Below, in pieces: positions 41,880 through 46,974 of a stretch of DNA of 46,974 nucleotides. The notes under the pieces were generated by a model. That model made no database searches, had not been told where the DNA came from, and saw only the letters and a list, made by a program, of their open reading frames with translations. How positions within the stretch are numbered: position 1 is the stretch's first letter; each line of letters starts with the position of its first letter. The stretch is from contig NZ_JAGGOS010000008.1 in NCBI RefSeq assembly GCF_018614205.1, positions 1 through 46,974 of the forward strand. Reading direction: 5' to 3'. A program made the position numbers and the translations under genes. This DNA is from Streptomyces sp. ISL-36. Lineage in GTDB: Bacteria > Actinomycetota > Actinomycetes > Streptomycetales > Streptomycetaceae.

Positions 41880-42818
41880 GTGAGACGCCATCGCACAGCC
41901 GCAGCCGTCCTGTTGGCCGTCGGAGCCCTGCTCACCGGCGCCCTGACCACCACGACGGCGCAGGCGGCGCAGCCCCCCGCTCACACCGTCACGACCACGG
42001 ACCAGCAACGGGCCGCGGCCTTCTGGACCGCCGACCGCATGCGGTCGGCGACCCCCCTGGACCTCCAGGTCACCCCGGGCGCCGCCCTCCAGCAGGTCCC
42101 CCGCTCGTCCCGGACCACCACCGTCGCCCCCACGGCCTTCCCCCAGCCGGGCGGCCCCTGGACGGGCGGCGGCGCCGTCGTGAAGACCTCGGGCCGGGTG
42201 TTCTTCACCTTCCAGGGCCGCACGGCCTCCTGCTCCGGCAACGCGGTCACCAGCCAGAACGCGAGCACGGTCATCACGGCCGGCCACTGCGTGAAGTACC
42301 AGGGCGCCTGGCACACCGACTGGGTCTTCGTCCCCGGCTACGACAACGGCAGCGCGCCGTACGGCCGGTGGGCGGCGACGAAGACGCTCACCACCCCGCA
42401 GTGGGAGGCGAGCGAGGACATCAACTACGACGTGGGCGCGGCGGTCGTCGCCCCGCTGAACGGCCAGAAGCTGACCGCCGTCACCGGCGCCCAGGGCATC
42501 CAGTTCAACGGCGGCTACAACAAGCCGATGTACGCCTTCGGCTTCCCGGCCGCCTCTCCGTACGACGGCTCCAAGCTGATCCACTGCGCGGGGAACTCCT
42601 CGAAGGACTTCCTCTTCTCCCAGGACCACAGCCTCGCCTGCAACATGACGGGAGGCTCCAGCGGCGGCCCCTGGTTCACCGGCTTCAACGAGGCCACGGG
42701 CACGGGCCTGCAGGTCTCGGTGAACAGCTTCGGCTACACCTTCCTCCCCAACCGCATGTTCGGCCCCTACTTCGGCAACGACGCGAAGGCCCTCTACGAC
42801 CGGGCCCAGGCGTCCTGA
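41880..42818 (+). CDS. Secreted trypsin/V8-like serine protease
   Basis: 312 residues. Signal peptide 1-30 (MRRHRTAAAVLLAVGALL... to AQA), pro-region about 31-95, then a chymotrypsin-fold domain with catalytic His136 (TAGHC), Asp184 (NYDVGAAV) and Ser261 (GGSSGGPWF). Cys pairs around His136 and before Ser261 probably form disulfides. It is extracellular and resembles the trypsin-like peptidases often found in Streptomyces secretomes. GTG 41880 has AAGGAG 6 nt upstream. A strong terminator follows 23 nt after the stop. Confidence 0.92.
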   Translation: MRRHRTAAAVLLAVGALLTGALTTTTAQAAQPPAHTVTTTDQQRAAAFWTADRMRSATPLDLQVTPGAALQQVPRSSRTTTVAPTAFPQPGGPWTGGGAVVKTSGRVFFTFQGRTASCSGNAVTSQNASTVITAGHCVKYQGAWHTDWVFVPGYDNGSAPYGRWAATKTLTTPQWEASEDINYDVGAAVVAPLNGQKLTAVTGAQGIQFNGGYNKPMYAFGFPAASPYDGSKLIHCAGNSSKDFLFSQDHSLACNMTGGSSGGPWFTGFNEATGTGLQVSVNSFGYTFLPNRMFGPYFGNDAKALYDRAQAS

Positions 42819-42841
42819 CCCACCGCTGAACCGCGAAAAGC

Positions 42842-42879
42842 GAAGATCCCGCCCGATCTTGCGATCGGACGGGATCTTC
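42842..42879 (+). terminator. Terminator between protease gene and tRNA-Ala
   Basis: GAAGATCCCGCCCGATC (42842-42858), loop TTGC, then GATCGGACGGGATCTTC (42863-42879), with one wobble pair. It can also serve the oppositely transcribed tRNA. Confidence 0.8.
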
Positions 42880-42887
42880 ATCGTCTG

Positions 42888-42961
42888 TGGACCTGTGGGG
42901 ATTTGAACCCCAGACCCCCTCGATGCGAACGAGGTGCGCTACCAGACTGCGCCACAGGCCC
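42888..42961 (-). tRNA. tRNA-Ala, anticodon CGC
   Basis: 74 nt on the minus strand. Acceptor GGGCCTG pairs with CAGGTCC and includes the G3-U70 pair that marks alanine tRNAs. The anticodon loop TTCGCAT gives CGC (codon GCG). The T-arm has GGTTCAAATCC, and the discriminator is A. No encoded CCA. No duplicated 3' end is seen nearby, so there is no sign that it serves as an attachment site. Confidence 0.95.
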
Positions 42962-43057
42962 TTGCGACGTGTGAAACATTAGCATCCCGATCGGCGTACG
43001 AGGAAATCCGCTCCCTCGCAGGTCAGCCGAGGCGCCCGGACGGGCCCCGGGCGGCCG

Positions 43058-44137
43058 TCACTCGTTGGCCGCGCGGGGGCGGTCCTCGTCCGCGTACTGG
43101 TCGAAGAGCGGGGTGCGGCCGTGGTCGCGGCTGCGGCCCTTGGGGGCGGTGCGCTGGCGCGGGGCCGGCGGCGGGGTCGGCGCGGGGGTCGGGTCCGCGG
43201 CCGTGGAGGAGCGGGCCGAGCTCCAGGTCTCCGGGTCCGTGATGTCGACGCCGCTCGTCGCCCGCGGGGCGACCGGGGCGGTGACGTAGGTGGGCAGCGG
43301 CACCGGGACCGGGTCCCAGCTGTCACCGCGGGCCGGGCCGCGGTCCCGCTGCTGGTCCACCCACTCGGCGTGGTCCGTCTGCTCGACGAGCGCCCGGCGG
43401 CCGGCCTCCTGCGGGGAGAGCGCGGGAGCGGGTTCGGGCTCGGGGCGGGTCGTCTCCCCGTCCTCCTGAGCGGTGGGCTGCCGCCGCTGCGGCCGGCTCT
43501 CGCGCAGCCGGGCCGCCGCCGCCTCGGCGCGGCGGCGGTCCATCACGTAGACGAAGCGCCGCCGCTCCTGGGCCCGCAGATGCACGATGTACGCGCTCAG
43601 CAGCACCGCAGGGGCGGCCGGTGCCCAGAGGAAGGCGAGACCGCCGACCGCGGCGACGACCGCGCCGAGGGTGAAGGCGAGGAAGAGGACGACCGTGGTG
43701 CGCCGGCGTCGGGCGAGGACCTTGCCGCGGCGGGCGCGCTCGGCCGCCGCCTTCGACGGCCGACGGGCCGCCGCCTGCTTCGCCTGTTTCGCCTGCTTCG
43801 GCGCGGGGGCCGGTTCCGAGTCCTGTTCCGGGATCTCGAGACGGGCTTCCGTCCTGGCCGCGGGCGCGGAAAAGGCCCGGACGTCGACCGAGCTCAGATG
43901 CTCGGTCTCGGCGTCCGGATCCACGTCGGGGTCCGCGTCGGCCGCCCTCCGGTCCTTCAGCTCCTTGGCGTACCGGCGCTCCATTCCCGCCCGTCCGGAC
44001 AGCAGCCGGATGGCGGTGCTGAAGCGTTCCGTCGGACGGGCTTCGTTGAGCTCGTCCTGCCTGCGGAGCCACATCGGCACCAAGTAGGCGGCCCAGGCCC
44101 CGACGATGACTGCGTAGATGAGGCCGCTGCTGCTCAC
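43058..44137 (-). CDS. sepX: SepX-like divisome membrane protein (GLPR homologue)
   Basis: 359 residues. N-terminal helix SGLIYAVIVGAWAAYLVPMWL (about 4-23), a conserved RRQDELNEARPTERFSTAIRLLSGR block, a charged linker with Lys/Gln/Ala repeats (KQAKQAKQAAA), a helix pair (about 146-185), a cytoplasmic helix RRFVYVMDRRRAEAAAARLRE, and a Pro-rich disordered C-terminus. This layout fits Streptomyces SepX, a septum-associated protein required for normal division, and the corynebacterial Glp receptor. It ends the moeA/glp-moaC-mog-rimJ series but has its own leaderless promoter. Identity is from memory of the family and context. Confidence 0.8.
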   Translation of the reverse strand: MSSSGLIYAVIVGAWAAYLVPMWLRRQDELNEARPTERFSTAIRLLSGRAGMERRYAKELKDRRAADADPDVDPDAETEHLSSVDVRAFSAPAARTEARLEIPEQDSEPAPAPKQAKQAKQAAARRPSKAAAERARRGKVLARRRRTTVVLFLAFTLGAVVAAVGGLAFLWAPAAPAVLLSAYIVHLRAQERRRFVYVMDRRRAEAAAARLRESRPQRRQPTAQEDGETTRPEPEPAPALSPQEAGRRALVEQTDHAEWVDQQRDRGPARGDSWDPVPVPLPTYVTAPVAPRATSGVDITDPETWSSARSSTAADPTPAPTPPPAPRQRTAPKGRSRDHGRTPLFDQYADEDRPRAANE

Positions 44138-44144
44138 GTCTCAC

Positions 44145-44150
44145 ACCGTA
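44145..44150 (-). promoter_or_regulatory. Leaderless -10 box of sepX
   Basis: TACGGT, 7 nt (GTGAGAC), then GTG 44137. Upstream, 44160-44279 is an A/T-rich stretch with a TGATATCA palindrome, unusual in this genome. Confidence 0.55.
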
Positions 44151-44279
44151 GAGGGGTTCGCGTGAGGCCATCGGCCAATTGGCCCGGTGTGTCGCACGAT
44201 CTGGCTGATATCACTGAAGTTTTTTGTGATTGTTCAGATCGATTGAGTATCAACTGCCGATCGAATTCGAACACTTATT

Positions 44280-44903
44280 TCATTGGGCGGGGTGCGGGGG
44301 CCGCGACCGGTGCCAGCGGCGCAGCAGCCCCTCGGGCACTTCCTCGGCCGTGAGCGCGAAGACGAGATGATCCCGCCAGGCCCCGTCGATGTGGAGGTAG
44401 CGGGGACGCAGCCCTTCCTCCCGGAATCCCAATTTCTCCACGACCCGCCGCGAGGGGCCGTTCTCCGGCCGAATGCAGACTTCCATCCGGTGCAGCCCGA
44501 CCGTACGGAAGCAGTGGTCGACGGCGAGCGCGACGGCCGTCGGCATCACGCCGCGCCCGGCCACCGCGCTGTCCACCCAGTAGCCGACATGGCCCGAGCA
44601 CATCGAGCCCCAGGTGATCCCGGCCACGGTCAGCTGGCCGACCAGCTGCCCCTGGTACTCGATCACGAACGGCAGCATCCGGCCGGCGTGCGCCTCCGCC
44701 CGCAGATGGCGGACCATCTGCCGGTACGTGGGGCGCTGCGCGACCGGGCCGCCGGGAGCGGGCGGCGGGATGGTCGCCTCCCAGGGGCGCAGCCAGTCAC
44801 GGTTGCGCCGGTTCACCTCACGCCAGGCCCGCTGGTCACGCAGCTTTATCGGGCGGAGCACGACGTCTCCGTCGGAGAGGACCACGGGCCAGGACGGGAT
44901 CAT
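44280..44903 (-). CDS. rimJ: RimJ-like ribosomal-protein/N-terminal acetyltransferase
   Basis: 207 residues. GNAT of the RimJ/RimL type: VVLRPIKLRDQRAWREVNRRNRDWLRPWEAT at the start, GHVGYWVDSAVAGRGVMPTAVALAVDHCF (acetyl-CoA loop), and MEVCIRPENGPSRRVVEKLGFREEGLRPRYLHIDGAWRDHLVFAL in the C-terminal half. It probably acetylates protein N-termini. ATG 44903 overlaps the mog stop (ATGA). Its position between glp/moeA and sepX/glpR matches the corynebacterial operon, where RimJ lies between the two division genes. Confidence 0.9.
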   Translation of the reverse strand: MIPSWPVVLSDGDVVLRPIKLRDQRAWREVNRRNRDWLRPWEATIPPPAPGGPVAQRPTYRQMVRHLRAEAHAGRMLPFVIEYQGQLVGQLTVAGITWGSMCSGHVGYWVDSAVAGRGVMPTAVALAVDHCFRTVGLHRMEVCIRPENGPSRRVVEKLGFREEGLRPRYLHIDGAWRDHLVFALTAEEVPEGLLRRWHRSRPPHPAQ

Positions 44904-45556
44904 GACGGTCTCGGGTGGTCGCCGCCGCGGATCTGGTCGACCCCGTGGCGCAGCAGCGGCTCCAGGACGGCGAGGCCGTCGCGGACCCCGCCCGTGGAAC
45001 CGGGAAGGTTCACGATCAGCGTCCCGCCCGCGACCCCCGCGAGGCCCCGGGAGAGCGCGGCGGTGGGCACCTTCTGGCGGCCGTACGCGCGGATCGCCTC
45101 GGGGATGCCGGGGATCTCGTGGTCGAGGACCCGCCGGGTGACCTCGGGCGTGGCGTCGGTCGGCGAGATGCCGGTGCCGCCGGTGGTGAGGATGACGTCG
45201 TACCCGGCCTCGACCCCGGCCCGGAGCGCGGCCTCGACCGGCGCGCCGTCCGGGACGACCTGCGGGCCGTCGACCGCGAAGCCCAACCGGGCCAGGCCCT
45301 CGGCGAGCAGCGGGCCGCCCTTGTCCTCGTACACCCCGGCCGCGGCCCGGTTGGAGGCGGTGACGACGAGGGCGCTGTAGGGCGCGGAGAGCGCCCCGCC
45401 CGGACCGGACCGCTCCGGCGCGGACGACACGCCGGGCTCCCGCCCGGTGACCGAACCCTCGCCGGAGGGTTCCCGCTCGTGTCCGTGCGGCTCGTGCGCC
45501 CCGGCCACCTGCCGGGCGCGCGCCCGTACGTCGAGCCCGGCCTGCGACGCCGTCAT
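44900..45556 (-). CDS. mog: MogA/MoaB-family molybdopterin adenylyltransferase with N-terminal extension
   Basis: 218 residues. A polar, Gly/Glu/Pro-rich N-terminus of about 55 residues precedes the MogA fold: [29 protein letters not shown], the conserved [42 protein letters not shown] and [12 protein letters not shown]. It adenylates molybdopterin before metal insertion. The ATG overlaps the moaC stop (ATGA), and its stop overlaps rimJ. The extension is not needed for the fold, so a later start is conceivable; overlap favours the long form. Confidence 0.9.
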   Translation of the reverse strand: MTASQAGLDVRARARQVAGAHEPHGHEREPSGEGSVTGREPGVSSAPERSGPGGALSAPYSALVVTASNRAAAGVYEDKGGPLLAEGLARLGFAVDGPQVVPDGAPVEAALRAGVEAGYDVILTTGGTGISPTDATPEVTRRVLDHEIPGIPEAIRAYGRQKVPTAALSRGLAGVAGGTLIVNLPGSTGGVRDGLAVLEPLLRHGVDQIRGGDHPRPS

Positions 45557-46044
45557 GACGCGTCCTCTTCGCGGGTCCAGTCGCCCGACTTGCCGCCCGT
45601 CTTCTCCTCCACCCGTACGTCGGAGATGACCGCGCCCTTGTCGACCGCCTTGATCATGTCGACGACCGTCAGCGCGGCCACCGACACGGCCGTCAGGGCC
45701 TCCATCTCGACGCCCGTACGGTCCGTGGTCTTCACGGTCGCCAGGATCTCCACGGCGTCGTCCGCGACCGTCAGGTCGAGCGTCACGCCCGAGACGGAGA
45801 GAGGGTGGCAGAGCGGGATGAGGTCCGGCGTCTTCTTGGCGCCCATGATCCCGGCGATGCGGGCGGTGGCGAGCGCGTCGCCCTTGGGTACGCCCTCACC
45901 CCGCAGCAGCTCGATCACGCGAGGCGATACGAGGACGCGGCCACTGGCGCGTGCGGTCCGCGCCGTGACGTCCTTCGCGGAGACGTCGACCATGCGGGCC
46001 GCACCCGCCTCGTCGATGTGGGTGAGTCCTTGCTGCGTGCTCAT
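45553..46044 (-). CDS. moaC: Cyclic pyranopterin monophosphate synthase
   Basis: 163 residues, usual length. It converts the MoaA product to cyclic pyranopterin monophosphate in molybdenum-cofactor synthesis. Motifs: [52 protein letters not shown] (active-site Lys and His), [24 protein letters not shown] and [26 protein letters not shown] 46044 has GGGAG upstream, although the frame opens earlier. It lies between moeA/glp and mog, 57 nt after the former. Confidence 0.95.
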   Translation of the reverse strand: MSTQQGLTHIDEAGAARMVDVSAKDVTARTARASGRVLVSPRVIELLRGEGVPKGDALATARIAGIMGAKKTPDLIPLCHPLSVSGVTLDLTVADDAVEILATVKTTDRTGVEMEALTAVSVAALTVVDMIKAVDKGAVISDVRVEEKTGGKSGDWTREEDAS

Positions 46045-46101
46045 GGCCGTGACACTCCCGGTCGCTGTGTGGGAAGTCACGGTACCGCCACCAGGCCCTC
46101 C

Positions 46102-46974
46102 TCAGCCGAGGAGGACCACGTCCAGCTCATCGCCGGGCTCCACCGACGTCGCCTCCTCGGGGACGACGAGCAGCGCGTTCGCGTGGGCGAGCGCGGCGAT
46201 CAGATGGGATCCCGCGCCGCCCACCGGGGTGACCGTGCCGGACTCGGCGTCGTACGTCCCGCGCAGGAACTGGCGGCGGCCGGACGGGGAGGTCAGCGCC
46301 TTGTCCGCCGCGAGGACGGCACGGACCCGCGGGCGGTGCAGGTCGTCGAGCCCCATCAGGGCCCGGATCGCGGGCCGGACGAACAGCTCGAAGGAGACGT
46401 ACGAGGAGACGGGGTTGCCCGGCAGGGCGAGCAGCGGGATGTGCTCGGGTCCGATCGTCCCGAAGCCCTGCGGCTTGCCCGGCTGCATCGCCAGCTTGCG
46501 GAAGTCGACCTGCCCGTCGGCGGTCAGCGCCTCCTTGACGACGTCGTACGCGCCCACGCTCACCCCGCCCGTGGTGACCAGCAGGTCGGCGCGGATCAGC
46601 TGGTCCTCGATGGTGGCGCGGAGCGTCTCGGCGTCGTCGGTGACGGCGCCGACCCGGTAGGCGATGGCTCCCGCGTCGCGGGCGGCGGCGGCGAGCGCGA
46701 AGCTGTTGGAGTCGTAGATCTGGCCCTCGCCCAACTCCTCGCCGGGCTGGACCAGTTCGCTGCCGGTGGAGATCACGACCACGCGCGGGCGGGGCCGCAC
46801 CCGCACGGTGCCGCGGCCGATCGCGGCGAGCAGCCCGATCTGGGGCGGTCCGAGGACCGTGCCCGCCTCCAGGGCCAGGTCGCCGGCCTGGACGTCGCTG
46901 CCCCGCGCCCGGACGTGCGCGCGGGCCTCGGCCGGCCGGTGGACGCGGACCGCGCCGCCCGCGCCCTCCGGGGC
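46102..46974 (-). CDS. moeA: MoeA/Glp-family molybdopterin molybdotransferase, N-terminus outside window
   Basis: 290 residues seen; the 5' end lies beyond 46974. Visible from domain 2 on: LALEAGTVLGPPQIGLLAAIGRGTV, VVVISTGSELVQPGEE, IYDSNSFALAAAARDAGA, TTGGVSVGAYDVVKEAL, MQPGKPQGFG, LALPGNPVSSYVSFELFVRPAIRALMG, and a C-terminal domain IV. The enzyme inserts molybdate into adenylated molybdopterin. The same family includes Glp, a gephyrin-like FtsZ-binding protein of the actinobacterial divisome, encoded with rimJ and glpR. With sepX in this cluster, Glp is as likely a role as cofactor synthesis. The catalytic-type motifs are intact, so both are possible. Confidence 0.9.
   Translation of the reverse strand, partial: APEGAGGAVRVHRPAEARAHVRARGSDVQAGDLALEAGTVLGPPQIGLLAAIGRGTVRVRPRPRVVVISTGSELVQPGEELGEGQIYDSNSFALAAAARDAGAIAYRVGAVTDDAETLRATIEDQLIRADLLVTTGGVSVGAYDVVKEALTADGQVDFRKLAMQPGKPQGFGTIGPEHIPLLALPGNPVSSYVSFELFVRPAIRALMGLDDLHRPRVRAVLAADKALTSPSGRRQFLRGTYDAESGTVTPVGGAGSHLIAALAHANALLVVPEEATSVEPGDELDVVLLG

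Noticed and set aside
42888..42961. tRNA-Ala as integration site for an element covering 39.8-41.1 kb
   Set aside because: No duplicate of the tRNA 3' end, no integrase, and an intact protease gene lies between the tRNA and the fragment zone.

Overview
The window is chromosomal DNA from a Streptomyces-type actinobacterium. The evidence is very high GC with GC-skewed third positions, many GTG starts, GTGA/ATGA stop-start overlaps, and marker genes typical of the genus: an SsgA-like sporulation protein, a SepX-like divisome membrane protein, a G5/DUF348 resuscitation-promoting factor and a tricorn protease. The order ispE-rsmA-rpfB-tatD, rsmI, protein O-mannosyltransferase, PBP and SsgA-like protein matches the block around SCO3148-SCO3158 of S. 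coelicolor as I remember it; this was not checked.

Layout. 1-2649: the end of a membrane-anchored PQQ-type beta-propeller protein and a secreted SMP-30-like propeller. 2653-8565 (minus): isoprenoid and rRNA-maturation genes with rpfB, tatD, a zinc-ribbon protein and rsmI. 8627-14922 (plus): O-mannosyltransferase, DinB-like protein, penicillin-binding protein, YbaK-like deacylase, EamA transporter, YdcF-like protein. 14930-18780 (minus): a serine hydrolase, then an ECF metal transporter (cbiMN-cbiQ-cbiO) with a Nur-type nickel operator at its promoter. 18906-19265: SsgA-like protein. 19361-22245 (minus): TetR regulator and MMPL exporter with two identical operators. 22484-25864: tricorn protease. 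26043-30286 (minus): acetyltransferase, small hydrophilic protein, then an SDR / alpha-beta hydrolase / Baeyer-Villiger-type monooxygenase operon opposite a MerR regulator. 31310-35449: lipoprotein, peptidoglycan-binding adaptor, ABC ATPase and permease. 35819-38844: small SH3 secreted protein and a two-component system. 38936-41092: xthA followed by a patchwork of gene fragments around a pterin dehydratase. 41275-42961: acetyltransferase, secreted serine protease, tRNA-Ala(CGC). 43058-46974 (minus): moeA/glp, moaC, mog, rimJ and sepX.

Three sequence themes run across genes. First, eight starts sit 6-7 nt after a TANNNT -10 box, the signature of leaderless mRNAs. Second, short tandem repeats are common: in coding regions the units are 12, 15, 21 or 36 nt, all in frame and in linkers; outside genes, two arrays carry copies of the neighbouring gene's stop-codon segment (rsmI 3' end; tricorn/acetyltransferase convergent junction). 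Third, several regulator-operator pairs can be read directly: Nur box, twin TetR palindromes, twin MerR palindromes, and an 11-bp-period direct repeat before the ABC/adaptor operon.

I found no CRISPR array, intact prophage, insertion sequence or rRNA gene. The most promising items are the stop-codon repeat arrays, the Baeyer-Villiger operon with its MerR sites, the adaptor/ABC envelope system, and the moeA/glp-to-sepX operon, which links molybdenum-cofactor-type genes to cell division.
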